DNA of 14,680 bases from Propionibacteriaceae bacterium (lineage in GTDB: Bacteria; Actinomycetota; Actinomycetes; Propionibacteriales; Propionibacteriaceae): assembly GCA_031254155.1 (NCBI GenBank), contig JAIRVA010000072.1, positions 1 through 14,680 of the forward strand, written 5' to 3'. Numbering within the stretch: position 1 is the stretch's first letter; each line of letters opens with the position of its first letter. Both the position numbers and the translations under genes were made by a program. This document shows, piece by piece, positions 5,117-13,086 of the stretch. Under the pieces are notes generated by a model, which worked only from the letters and a program-made list of their open reading frames with translations, was not told the origin of the DNA and did no database searches.

Positions 5117-6571
5117 ATGCGGACCCAGACTGTGCTGGCGGTTGACCAGGGCACCACGAACTCCAAGGCGCTGCTTGTCGGCGCTCCGGGTACCGTGGTA
5201 GCCAAGGGTACCTCATCATTGTCTCCGATCCGGACGCCCCAGCCGGGCTGGTTCGAGCAGGACCCGGAGGACCTGTGGCAGTCGGTTCTCGCGGCGGTCG
5301 CCGAATGTCTCGCGGCCGCCGGTGCGTCCGACATCGTCGGTCTCGCCCTCACCAACCAGCGGGAGTCGGTGGTGGCCTGGGACCGGGCCACGGGCCGCCC
5401 GTTGAGCCCGGTGCTGGGCTGGCAGGATGGCCGCGCCGTCGCGATCTGCCACACACTCGCCGCGGCCGGCCAGGACGACATCATCCGGTCGCGGACCGGA
5501 CTCCCGCTCGACCCGATGTTCTCCGGGCCGAAGATCCGCTGGCTGCTGGACGCGTTGGGCGACCCCGGGGCCGGGGTCTGCGTCGGTACCATTGACGCCT
5601 ATCTCGTGGCCCGGCTGACGGGGGAGTGTCTCACCGAAGCGGGGAATGCCTCCCGGACCCTGTTGTTCAACCTGGCGACGCTCGCCTGGGACGATCACTT
5701 GCTCGATCTGTTCGACGTGCCGCAGGCCCGGATGCCGGTCGTCCGCGCTTCCAACGCTGGCTTCGGGGTGACCCGCCCGGTGGGCGCCATACCGGGCGGC
5801 CTGCCGGTCGTCGCCGTCCTGGGCGACTCCCACGCGGCCTTGTACGGCCACGGGATCACCCGGCCCGGTGTGGGTAAGGTGACGTACGGCACCGGGTCAT
5901 CGGTTATGATCCCCGCGACCAGTCCGGACACCACTTCGGCGGCGGTCACGACGACCCTCGCCTGGTTGACCGATGCCCCTTGCTACGCGCGGGAGGGGAA
6001 CATCATCGCGACCGGCGCCGCGCTCGAGGCGGTGGCGACGTTGCTGCAACTGCCGGACGTCGGCGCGCTGCTCCGGCTGGCGGCGACGGCGACGGGCCCC
6101 GCGCTCAGCTACGTACCCGCGTTTTCCGGACTCGGCGCGCCGTTCTGGGACCGGGAGGCCGTCGGCCTCCTCGTCGGGCTCGGCCGGGATACGACCGCCG
6201 CCCAGGTCGCGCGGGCGGGCGTGGACGCCGTCGCCCAGCAGGTGTGCGACGTGATCGAGGCGGTCAGCCAGGCCGGGGAACCGCTGGACGCCGTGTACGC
6301 CGACGGGGGCGCGTCGACGAACGCCGGGCTCATGCAGTTGCAGGCCGATCTGGCTGGCGTACCCGTCACCGTCAGCGGTGTGGCCGAGGTGTCGGCCATG
6401 GGCGTCGCCCGGCTGGCCTGGCGAACCCTCGGCGCGGACGCGGCGGACCCGCTCGCGTCGCCCACGACGTTTGAGCCCCGACGGGGTGGGGCGTGGCGCG
6501 AGGCCGAGCGTACCCGGTGGAAGGCGGCCGTCGCGCGTTCGCGCGGCGTGCCCGTGAAAGGAAGGCCATGA
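5117..6571 (+). CDS. FGGY-family carbohydrate kinase, glycerol-kinase-like
   Basis: This 484-residue protein has the normal length for an ATP-dependent FGGY kinase. The phosphate-binding loop DQGTT is at 10-14. TNQRES (79-84), RTGLPLDPMFSGPKIRW, NASRTLLFN, GDSHAAL (236-242, Asp237 the likely catalytic base), TYGTGSSVM, PAFSGLGAPFWD and DGGAS (396-400) follow in order. They resemble glycerol kinase more than xylulokinase. The glycerol contacts Arg83, Glu84, Trp103 and Asp245 of E. coli GlpK have counterparts at 82, 83, 102 and 237. Tyr135 is replaced by Met134 and Gln246 by Ser238, so the natural substrate is probably another polyol or ketose. ATG 5117 is preceded by AGGGGAGAG; an in-frame ATG at 5090 lies inside the dyad and is less likely. 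It heads the operon and its stop overlaps the DUF2291-type start. Confidence 0.85.
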   Translation: MRTQTVLAVDQGTTNSKALLVGAPGTVVAKGTSSLSPIRTPQPGWFEQDPEDLWQSVLAAVAECLAAAGASDIVGLALTNQRESVVAWDRATGRPLSPVLGWQDGRAVAICHTLAAAGQDDIIRSRTGLPLDPMFSGPKIRWLLDALGDPGAGVCVGTIDAYLVARLTGECLTEAGNASRTLLFNLATLAWDDHLLDLFDVPQARMPVVRASNAGFGVTRPVGAIPGGLPVVAVLGDSHAALYGHGITRPGVGKVTYGTGSSVMIPATSPDTTSAAVTTTLAWLTDAPCYAREGNIIATGAALEAVATLLQLPDVGALLRLAATATGPALSYVPAFSGLGAPFWDREAVGLLVGLGRDTTAAQVARAGVDAVAQQVCDVIEAVSQAGEPLDAVYADGGASTNAGLMQLQADLAGVPVTVSGVAEVSAMGVARLAWRTLGADAADPLASPTTFEPRRGGAWREAERTRWKAAVARSRGVPVKGRP

Positions 6572-7212
6572 TGCGAGGCGTGTGGGTTGGGCGACTGGTC
6601 GTCACCGGGGCGGCCGTTCTGCTGGTGGTGCTGATCGGGGTGACCACCCGGTACGTCCCGCTCGGCACCGAGGTCGCCTCGGGCAACGGGACGGGCCAGG
6701 GCCTCGACCCGAAAGCCTGGGCGCAGGCGAACTACGCGTCGGGCGTGGTCCCCGCGATTGAGCAGAAGGCGCAGCCGTGGCCCGGCCTGATCGCGGCGAT
6801 CACCGCAGACGCCCAGGCCGCCGGCCAGAAGTACGGCGTGCTGCCACAGGGCGCCAACTCGTACTCCTACGCCGTCACGATCACCGGTACGCTCGCCCAG
6901 GGCGAGTTTGGCGAGTTGGCGATTGCGGCGGACGGCACGCCCGCCGATGTCACGGTGGGTTTCCAGGTGGGCCCGGCGGTCACCGGTTCGGCGCTCCGCG
7001 ACGCCTCGGGCCTGCTCACCTTTGACATGTTCACCAACCAGACCGACTTCCAGCAGGCGGGCGTCCAGATCAACGACCTGGTCAAGTCGCAGGTGCTCGC
7101 GGGCTTCGACCCCCCGTCGGCCGTCGGGGGGAAGTACACCATTGTGGGCGCGTTCACCTGGACCGGGACCGGTCACGTGACGATCACCCCCATCTCGGTC
7201 AAGGCGGCCTGA
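6568..7212 (+). CDS. DUF2291-family membrane-anchored protein
   Basis: This 214-residue protein starts at ATG 6568, overlapping the kinase stop (ATGATG; 6571 is equally possible) after AAAGGAAGG. One hydrophobic segment at about 8-27 anchors it, and the rest is predicted extracytoplasmic. There is no lipobox cysteine, unlike many relatives annotated as lipoproteins. DUF2291 proteins occur next to RbsABC-type sugar importers and their biochemical function is unknown. Family traits visible here are the early DPKAWAQANYASGVVPAI segment, the central VLPQGANSYSYAVTITG motif, and a C-terminal IVGAFTWTGTGHVTITPI strand pair. Its stop overlaps the ATPase start (TGATG). Strict coupling to both neighbours suggests an accessory part of the transporter. 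The family call comes from memory of the pattern and context, not a search. Confidence 0.72.
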   Translation: MMRGVWVGRLVVTGAAVLLVVLIGVTTRYVPLGTEVASGNGTGQGLDPKAWAQANYASGVVPAIEQKAQPWPGLIAAITADAQAAGQKYGVLPQGANSYSYAVTITGTLAQGEFGELAIAADGTPADVTVGFQVGPAVTGSALRDASGLLTFDMFTNQTDFQQAGVQINDLVKSQVLAGFDPPSAVGGKYTIVGAFTWTGTGHVTITPISVKAA

Positions 7213-8735
7213 TGAGCGGCGACGTCATCCTGGCCGCGCGGGCCGTCACGAAAGTGTACGGCGGTACGCACGCGCTACGCGGCGTCGACTTCGACGTCCA
7301 CGCCGGCAAGGTCACGGCCCTCATCGGCGAGAACGGGGCCGGCAAGTCGACGCTCATGAAGATCCTGGCCGGCGTGGAAAAGGCGACCACCGGGTCGATC
7401 CTCCTGGACGGGCAACCCGTGGCCTTCGCCTCGCCCGCGGACGCGGTCGCCCACGGCGTGGCGATCATCCACCAGGAACTGTCGCTCTGCCCGAACCTCT
7501 CTATCGGGGACAACATCTTCCTCGCCCGGGAAACGGTCAAGGGGATTTTCGTCGACCGCCAGGAGCAGCGCCGCCACGTCGAGGCGCTCCTCGCCCGCCT
7601 CGAAGAGCCGATCAGTCCCACGACCCTCGTGGGCAACCTCCGGCTCGGGCAGCAACAACTGGTCGAAATCGCCCGCGCGCTCAGCCAAGATACCCGCGTC
7701 CTCATCATGGACGAACCGACCTCGGCGCTGTCGGCGGCCGAAGTGTCGGTCCTCTTCCGGGTCATCCGCGAGTTGACCCGCGACGGCGTCTCGATCATCT
7801 ACATCTCCCACCACCTCGACGAGTGCCTGGAACTGGCCGACTACGCCGTCGTGTTGCGCGACGGCTCGGTGGTCGCGGAAAGCCCGATGGCCGACATCGA
7901 TATGGGCTGGATCGTCCGCCACATGATCGGCCGGGAGCAGAGCGAGCTCTTCTCCGAGTTGGCGGGCGTGCCCGGAGCGCCCGTCCTGGAGATCCGGGGG
8001 CTCAGCGTCACCGATCCGGAGAACCCCTCCCGGGTGGTCGTCGACGACGTCTCCCTCACGGTGCACGCCGGGGAGGTCGTCGGTGTTTACGGCCTGATGG
8101 GCGCCGGTCGTACCGAACTACTGGAAACCATCGCCGGGCGGAACAAGGCCTTCGCCGGCAGCGTGTGGCTCGCGGGCGGGCGGATCGACAAACTCAGCAT
8201 CGGCGACCGGATCAAGGCCGGGCTCGCCCTCGCGCCGGAGGACCGGCAGCGGGACGGTCTTGTCCCGACCCTCTCGGTCGCCCGCAATATGACGCTGTCA
8301 GCCCTCAAACGCATCACGCAACACGGGTTGGTGAGCCACCGGACCGAGCGGGGACTGGTGGCGGAGGAGATCGCCGAAACCCGGGTCAAGACGGAGTCGC
8401 CGGCCGCGCCGATCGGCTCGCTCTCGGGGGGCAACCAGCAAAAAGTGGTCCTGGGCAAGGCCATCTTGACCAAGCCGAAGGCCCTCGTCCTGGACGAGCC
8501 GACCCGCGGGATCGACGTGGGGGCGAAGGCGGACATCTTCGCCCTGATGGCCGCTCAGGCCCGGGGCGGGGCGGCGGTCTTGTTCGCCACCTCCGAACTC
8601 GCCGAGGTCCAACACGCGTCCGACCGCATCATCGTGATGTCCCGCGGCCGGATCACGGCTGAGTTCGACCCCGCCACGGTCACGCAAGAGGCGATCTTGG
8701 CGGCTTCCGATACCGATCAAGGAGAGCACAGATGA
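7212..8735 (+). CDS. Sugar ABC importer ATPase, RbsA/MglA-type (CUT2)
   Basis: This 507-residue protein carries two fused nucleotide-binding domains, as in RbsA, MglA and XylG, and powers the CUT2-class monosaccharide importer on the cytoplasmic face. The first domain has Walker A GENGAGKST at 39-47, the signature LRLGQQQ and Walker B VLIMDEPTSAL. The second has a degenerate Walker A (GLMGAGRTE), a clear LSGGNQQK signature and Walker B LVLDEPTRGID. The degenerate second P-loop is usual for the family, so only one composite site is expected to hydrolyse ATP. The start overlaps the DUF2291-type stop and its stop overlaps the permease start (ATGA). Sugar specificity is set by the binding protein at 9893, not by this subunit. 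Confidence 0.96.
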   Translation: MSGDVILAARAVTKVYGGTHALRGVDFDVHAGKVTALIGENGAGKSTLMKILAGVEKATTGSILLDGQPVAFASPADAVAHGVAIIHQELSLCPNLSIGDNIFLARETVKGIFVDRQEQRRHVEALLARLEEPISPTTLVGNLRLGQQQLVEIARALSQDTRVLIMDEPTSALSAAEVSVLFRVIRELTRDGVSIIYISHHLDECLELADYAVVLRDGSVVAESPMADIDMGWIVRHMIGREQSELFSELAGVPGAPVLEIRGLSVTDPENPSRVVVDDVSLTVHAGEVVGVYGLMGAGRTELLETIAGRNKAFAGSVWLAGGRIDKLSIGDRIKAGLALAPEDRQRDGLVPTLSVARNMTLSALKRITQHGLVSHRTERGLVAEEIAETRVKTESPAAPIGSLSGGNQQKVVLGKAILTKPKALVLDEPTRGIDVGAKADIFALMAAQARGGAAVLFATSELAEVQHASDRIIVMSRGRITAEFDPATVTQEAILAASDTDQGEHR

Positions 8736-9883
8736 CCAACACCCTCCGCCGACGCCTCGATGGGCGGTTAGTCGGGACCTTCCTCATCGACCAGCGGGCC
8801 TTCGTCGCCCTCATCATCATTGTCGCCGTCTTCGGGTTGATGTCGGGCTCGTACCTGACGACCACCAACCTCATCATCATGAGCAAGCACGTCGCGTACA
8901 ACGCCATCCTGGCCCTCGGCATGCTGCTCGTCATCCTGACCGCCGGCATCGACCTGTCGATCGGGGCGACCATGTGCCTCACGGGCATCATCGCGGGTGT
9001 CCTGCTCCAGGGGCTCAACCTCTCGCTGTGGGACATCACCGCGTACCCCCAGGTGTGGGCGGTGATCGCCATCTCGCTCGCGGTTGGTACGGCGGTGGGC
9101 TTCCTCAACGGCTTGTTGGTGACCCGGTTCAACGTGGCGCCGTTCATCGCGACGCTGGGGACGATGTACATGGCCCGCGGGACGGCCCTTATCATCAGCA
9201 ACGGTGCCACTTTCTCCCGCCTCGCCGGTTCACCCGAGTTGGGCAATACTGGTTTCTTACTGATCGGCTCGTCGGCCCCGTTGGGCATCCCGACCGTCAT
9301 CTGGGTGATGGTGGTCTTCGCCATCGTGATCTGGGTACTGACGGCCCGGACCCCCTTCGGGCGCTGGCTCTACGCGACCGGCGGCAACGAGCGCGCGGCC
9401 GGGCTGTCGGGTGTGCCGGTCTTCCGCGTCAAGCGGTGGGTGTACATGGTCTCCGGCCTGTTCGCCGGCGCCGTCGGGCTGTGCATGGTTTCCGAGCTGA
9501 CATCGGTCAACGGTGATCTCGGGACCTCGTACGAGATGAATGCCATCGCGGCGGTCGTCATCGGCGGCGCCTCCCTGGCCGGCGGCCGGGGCTCGGTTAA
9601 AGGTACGTTGGTGGGAGCCTTCGTCATCGGCTTCCTCACCGACGGACTGGTCAACGTCAAGGTCAGTTCGTTCTGGCAGATCTTCATCAAGGGCCTCGTC
9701 ATCGTCCTGGCTGTCATGCTGGACCAGGCCCAGGAGAAGTTGAAGAACCGGCGCGCGGCAACGGCCGCGGCGGCGTCGGCGAAATCGTACGCGGCTCCGC
9801 CAGCGTTACCTCCGGGCGCCCGCCCAGGAGAAACGACCAATCCGGGCGAGAGCCCGCACGAGGAAACACACAACCAACTCTAG
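8732..9883 (+). CDS. Sugar ABC importer permease, RbsC-type (CUT2)
   Basis: This 383-residue integral membrane protein forms the pore, presumably as a homodimer, of the Rbs-type importer. Long hydrophobic stretches run through most of residues 20-335. Typical RbsC-family pieces include ILALGMLLVILTAGIDLSIG, FNVAPFIATLGTMYMARG, FGRWLYATGGNERAAGLSG and AIAAVVIGGASLAGGRGSVK. A charged and then Ala/Pro-rich cytoplasmic tail of about 45 residues follows the last span and is longer than usual. The ATG at 8732 overlaps the ATPase stop and has AAGGAGAG upstream. Nine bases separate its stop from the binding-protein gene, and the stop TAG is embedded in the next ribosome-binding site. Confidence 0.95.
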   Translation: MTNTLRRRLDGRLVGTFLIDQRAFVALIIIVAVFGLMSGSYLTTTNLIIMSKHVAYNAILALGMLLVILTAGIDLSIGATMCLTGIIAGVLLQGLNLSLWDITAYPQVWAVIAISLAVGTAVGFLNGLLVTRFNVAPFIATLGTMYMARGTALIISNGATFSRLAGSPELGNTGFLLIGSSAPLGIPTVIWVMVVFAIVIWVLTARTPFGRWLYATGGNERAAGLSGVPVFRVKRWVYMVSGLFAGAVGLCMVSELTSVNGDLGTSYEMNAIAAVVIGGASLAGGRGSVKGTLVGAFVIGFLTDGLVNVKVSSFWQIFIKGLVIVLAVMLDQAQEKLKNRRAATAAAASAKSYAAPPALPPGARPGETTNPGESPHEETHNQL

Positions 9884-9892
9884 GAGGAGTAC

Positions 9893-10912
9893 ATGAAGAA
9901 GTCAGTCAAAGCCGGCGTGATCGGCGTTCTCGCCGCGGGTCTTTCCCTCATGGGGGGCTGTAGTGGTGGCGGCAGCAACGCCGCGACGGGCAGCACCACG
10001 CCGACAACGGCCGCCACGACAGGCGCAACGGGAACGGGGGCCGCCGGTGGTCTTATCGCCATCATCACCCCGGCTCACTCGAACACGTTCTTCAAGGCGG
10101 AGGCCGACGCCGCGGTCGCCAAGGCGACAGCGCTGGGCTACGAGACGCAGTCCGACAGCCACGACGACGACCCGAACAAGCAGAGCCAGCTGATCGACTC
10201 CGCCATCGCCAAGAAGGCCGCCGCCATCGTCCTCGACAACGCCGGTGCCGACGCGTCAATCGGCGCGATCAAGAAGGCCAACGACGCGGGTATCCCGGTC
10301 TTCCTGATCGACCGGGAGATCAACGAGACCGGTATCGCGAAGGCGCAGATCGTCTCCAACAACGCCCAGGGGGCCGGGCTCGCCGGCGAGGCGTTCGTCA
10401 AGGGCATGAACGGCAAGGGCAACTACATCGAACTGGTCGGGCGCGAGACCGACACGAACGCCCAGGTGCGCTCTGACGCGTATCATTCGGTCATCGACCA
10501 GTACGCGGACATGAAGATGGTCGCCCAGGAGACCGCTAACTGGGACCAGCAGGAGGCCTTCACGAAGATCGAGACGTTGCTACAGTCCAACAGTGATGTC
10601 CAGGGCATTATCTCGGGCAATGACACGATGGCGATGGGCGCCGTGGCGGCGGTCAAGGCCGCCGGCCTTGAGGGCAAGATTACCGTTGTCGGTTTTGACG
10701 GCGCCCCGGACGCGGTTGACGCCATCAAGGCCGGTACCTTGCTCGCGACGGGCATGCAGCCCGCGGTCCACATCGCGGAACTGGCGGTCGAGCAGGCCGA
10801 CCAGTACATCAAGACGGGATCGACCGGTCAGCCGGAGAAGCAGTCCATCGACTGCGTCCTCATCGACTCGTCGAACGCCGCCAAGTACACCCTGTTCGGG
10901 TTGTCGGCCTAG
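9893..10912 (+). CDS. Sugar-binding lipoprotein, RbsB-type (Peripla_BP_4 fold)
   Basis: This 339-residue receptor belongs to the Rbs-type importer. A short signal peptide ends at LMGGC with Cys23 as the likely lipidation site. A Thr/Ala/Gly linker runs to about residue 52. The periplasmic-binding fold then begins LIAIITPAHSNTFFKAEAD. Signature pieces are AAIVLDNAGADASIGAI, IPVFLIDREINETGIA, IVSNNAQGAGLAGEAF, ELVGRETDTNAQVRSDAYH, GIISGNDTMAMGAVAA and KITVVGFDGAPDAVDAI. The IDREIN and GRETDTNA elements place it in the ribose/polyol-type pentose-binding group, but the ligand cannot be fixed by eye. ATG 9893 follows AGGAGGAG, the strongest ribosome-binding site in the operon, which fits the need for excess receptor. 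A GC-rich palindrome follows the stop. Confidence 0.94.
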   Translation: MKKSVKAGVIGVLAAGLSLMGGCSGGGSNAATGSTTPTTAATTGATGTGAAGGLIAIITPAHSNTFFKAEADAAVAKATALGYETQSDSHDDDPNKQSQLIDSAIAKKAAAIVLDNAGADASIGAIKKANDAGIPVFLIDREINETGIAKAQIVSNNAQGAGLAGEAFVKGMNGKGNYIELVGRETDTNAQVRSDAYHSVIDQYADMKMVAQETANWDQQEAFTKIETLLQSNSDVQGIISGNDTMAMGAVAAVKAAGLEGKITVVGFDGAPDAVDAIKAGTLLATGMQPAVHIAELAVEQADQYIKTGSTGQPEKQSIDCVLIDSSNAAKYTLFGLSA

Positions 10913-10926
10913 GGAAACCACACGGT

Positions 10927-10947
10927 GGCCGGCGCGCCGCGCCGGCC
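10927..10947 (+). other. Intercistronic 21-nt palindrome after the RbsB-type gene
   Basis: The sequence from GGCCGGCG (10927-10934) to CGCCGGCC (10940-10947) is a perfect odd palindrome. It can fold into an 8-bp all-GC stem with a 5-nt loop, between the binding-protein stop (10912) and the isomerase start (10970). No T-run follows. It is probably a message-stabilising or partial-attenuation element, the counterpart of the stem-loop after the other binding-protein gene. Confidence 0.55.
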
Positions 10948-10969
10948 CCACACTCATCGGAGGCACCAT

Positions 10970-11959
10970 ATGACCACCTATCCGCCGTTCGGCGCCGGGC
11001 TCTGGAACTTCGCCGCGTACGTGGACCGCTACGCGACGGATGGCTACGACACCCCGCGCAGCACACTCGACCAGATCCGCCTCGCCGGTGAAGTCGGCGA
11101 GCTAAGTTACGTCGACATCAACTACCCTTTCACGCCCGGTGTCACGCTGGACGATGTCCGGGCGGCCCTCGCGGCCGAGGGGCTCCAGTGCATCGGGCTC
11201 ACGCCGGACATCTATCTGCGTCCCCACGCCAAGGGGGCGTTCACCAATCCCGATCCCGCCCGCCGCGCGTCCGCCCGGGCGATCATGGACGGCGCCGCCG
11301 ACGCGGTCCGGGCCCTCGGGGCACGGTACGTCAAGATCTGGCCGGGCCAAGACGGCTTCGACTACCCCTTCCAGGCCGCCTACGCCGACCTGTCCCGGCT
11401 CGCCATCGAGGGCATGCGCGATCTCGCCCAGGCCCACCCGGACCTCAAGTTCGTGATCGAGTACAAGCCGCGTGAACCCCGCACCCACATGTTCTGGGGG
11501 TCGGCGGCCAAGACGATCTTGGGCATCCAGCGTATGGGCGTCGACAATGTCGGCGTCTTGCTGGACTTCGGCCACGCCCTCTTTGGCGGGGAATCGCCCG
11601 CCGAGTCGGCGCAGTTGCTCATCGACCACGGCCTGCTGTGGGGAATGGACGTCAACGACAACTTCCGCGGCTGGGACGACGACATGATGACGGGCTCGCT
11701 GCACTGGGTTGAAACCCTCGAGTTCTTCCACACCCTGCGCCAGAACGGCTGGGAAGGGGTGTGGCAACTCGACCAATTCCCGTTCCGCGAAGAGTCGGTG
11801 GAGAACGCCAAACTGTCCATCCGCTTCCTGAAGGCGGTCTACCGGGCGCTGGACCTCCTGGATGAGTCCGCGCTCGCCGCCGCCCAGGCGAACCAAGACG
11901 CCCTGGCGGCGCTACGGATCGTGCAGAACGCGCTGTTCACGGCGGGCCTAGAGGACTGA
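10970..11959 (+). CDS. Xylose-isomerase-like TIM-barrel sugar isomerase/epimerase
   Basis: This 329-residue protein has the AP-endonuclease-2/xylose-isomerase-like TIM barrel. Candidate divalent-metal and catalytic residues are Glu164 (VIEYKPREPRTH), Asp199 with His202 (LLDFGHALFGGE), Asp227 and Asp229 (MDVNDNFRGWDDDM) and Asp268 (WQLDQFPFREE). Relatives interconvert aldoses and ketoses or epimerise keto-sugars, including the rhamnose-isomerase-like and apiose-isomerase-like groups. In this operon it would convert the imported sugar to the form phosphorylated by the FGGY kinase. That is inference. ATG 10970 is set by GGAGG six bases upstream. The frame open back to 10925 passes through the intercistronic palindrome and is rejected. 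An Ala/Leu-rich helical tail (about 296-326) extends past the barrel. Substrate unassigned. Confidence 0.82.
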   Translation: MTTYPPFGAGLWNFAAYVDRYATDGYDTPRSTLDQIRLAGEVGELSYVDINYPFTPGVTLDDVRAALAAEGLQCIGLTPDIYLRPHAKGAFTNPDPARRASARAIMDGAADAVRALGARYVKIWPGQDGFDYPFQAAYADLSRLAIEGMRDLAQAHPDLKFVIEYKPREPRTHMFWGSAAKTILGIQRMGVDNVGVLLDFGHALFGGESPAESAQLLIDHGLLWGMDVNDNFRGWDDDMMTGSLHWVETLEFFHTLRQNGWEGVWQLDQFPFREESVENAKLSIRFLKAVYRALDLLDESALAAAQANQDALAALRIVQNALFTAGLED

Positions 11960-12113
11960 TGACAATGCCCCCGCCCCGCTTCGAGCGGCCCGCCCCAGAC
12001 GACCCCGGCCGGGTTGGCTCGGGACGTATTTCGGATTGTCAAAGCGGGGTCTGGCCGGGGCGGCGGTCCAGTTGGTGCGGTGTTGAGGGATGAGCCCGGC
12101 GTATCCTTGGAGT
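11960..12113. promoter_or_regulatory. Dyad-rich gap between the transporter operon and the SorC regulator
   Basis: No gene is visible in these 154 bp. Complementary segments abound. CCGCT-TCG-AGCGG (11976-11988) is a small hairpin. CCCCGCTT (11974-11981) pairs with AAGCGGGG (12042-12049). TGACAAT (11960-11966) pairs with ATTGTCA (12035-12041). CCAGAC (11995-12000) pairs with GTCTGG (12049-12054). The pairs interleave rather than nest, so alternative folds are possible. None ends in a T-run. A terminator for the upstream operon, an operator for the regulator, or both could lie here. Confidence 0.4.
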
Positions 12114-12116
12114 GTG
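12102..12116 (+). promoter_or_regulatory. Likely leaderless promoter of the SorC-family gene
   Basis: TATCCT (12102-12107) is a TANNNT -10 box followed by six bases and then the G of GTG 12114, the spacing expected when transcription starts on the start codon. No proper Shine-Dalgarno sequence precedes this GTG, because GGAG sits only one base away. No -35 at 17-18 bp is convincing, as is common for actinomycete leaderless promoters. Confidence 0.45.
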
Positions 12117-13070
12117 GCTACCCCCAAAGAACGTGACCAACTGCGGTTGATGGCCAAGATTGCGCGCCTCTATCACGAACGTGGTATGCGCCAGACGGAA
12201 ATCGCGGCTGAGTTGCACGTCTCGCAACCCCGGGTGTCCCGGCTGCTCAAGGCCGCGGGCGAGACCGGGCTCGTCCGGACCATCGTGTCGATGCCGGTCG
12301 GGGTGCACACGGAGACTGAGGAGGCGCTGGAGGCGGCGTACGGCCTCACGGAGGTTGTCATCGCGGAGGCCGAGGACGAGAGTGCCGTCCTCAACACCCT
12401 GGGCTCGGCCCTGGCGTTTTACCTTGAGGCGACCCTGATTTCGGATGAGGTGATCGGGATCTCGTCGTGGAGCCAGTCGCTGCTCACGATGGCTGACTCG
12501 CTCGGTACGCTGAACCCCGGCGCGGCGAAGAAGGTCGTCCAGTTGGTGGGTGGCCACGGCCGGTCGGTGGTCCAGTACCAGGCGAACCGGCTGCTCACGC
12601 GGCTCGCGGCGCGGACGGGGGCCGAGCCGGTTTTTCTGAGCGCACCCGGTGTACTGCTGTCCCCGGGCGACGTGGAATCACTGCTGAGGGCGCCGCTGCT
12701 CCAGGAGCCCGTGGCCGCCTGGGACGAGCTGACGCTCGCCCTGGTCGGGATCGGTTCTGTCGAACCGTCGCCGCTCGCTCTGGAGTCGGGCAATACCCTG
12801 CCGGCGACGACGCTGCGCGCGCTGAAGGAACTGGGCGCGGTCGGTGATGTGTGCTTCCGCTATTTCGACGCTAAGGGCGTGCTCGTGGCGTCCGAGCTCA
12901 ACGACACGGTCGTGAGCATCAGTCCGGACAAGCTGAAGAAGGTGCCGCGCCGGGTTGGCGTGGCCGGCGGCGCCCGGAAAGTCGCCGCAATCCGGGCCGC
13001 CCTGCGGGGGGGCTGGGTCAACGTCCTGGTGACCGATCTCACGACGGCCCGGGCACTGTTGGAGTCATAG
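12114..13070 (+). CDS. SorC/DeoR-type sugar-responsive transcriptional regulator
   Basis: This 318-residue regulator probably controls the locus in response to a phosphorylated sugar. The N-terminal helix-turn-helix at 27-46 (QTEIAAELHVSQPRVSRLLK) is preceded by the conserved LRLMAKIARLYHERGM. The SorC effector domain follows. VIGISSWSQSL (113-123) is the sugar-phosphate-isomerase-like loop. VGIGSVEPSPL (211-221) is the hallmark GIG segment. AVGDVCFRYFDAKG and the terminal VAGGARKVAAIRAAL also match. GTG 12114 is chosen because the conserved N-terminus starts there and the -10 spacing fits. An in-frame ATG at 12090 would add eight non-family residues. The gene is followed after 16 bp by the PfkB kinase, so both are probably co-transcribed. 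Likely targets are the dyads at 4341-4360 and 5084-5099, unproven. Confidence 0.92.
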   Translation: MATPKERDQLRLMAKIARLYHERGMRQTEIAAELHVSQPRVSRLLKAAGETGLVRTIVSMPVGVHTETEEALEAAYGLTEVVIAEAEDESAVLNTLGSALAFYLEATLISDEVIGISSWSQSLLTMADSLGTLNPGAAKKVVQLVGGHGRSVVQYQANRLLTRLAARTGAEPVFLSAPGVLLSPGDVESLLRAPLLQEPVAAWDELTLALVGIGSVEPSPLALESGNTLPATTLRALKELGAVGDVCFRYFDAKGVLVASELNDTVVSISPDKLKKVPRRVGVAGGARKVAAIRAALRGGWVNVLVTDLTTARALLES

Positions 13071-13086
13071 ACCGAAGGGAGGCACT

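Noticed and set aside
12004..12013. CCCGGCCGGG palindrome as a terminator
   Set aside because: Such short GC palindromes are expected by chance at this base composition. The stem would be 3 bp, and there is no T-run.
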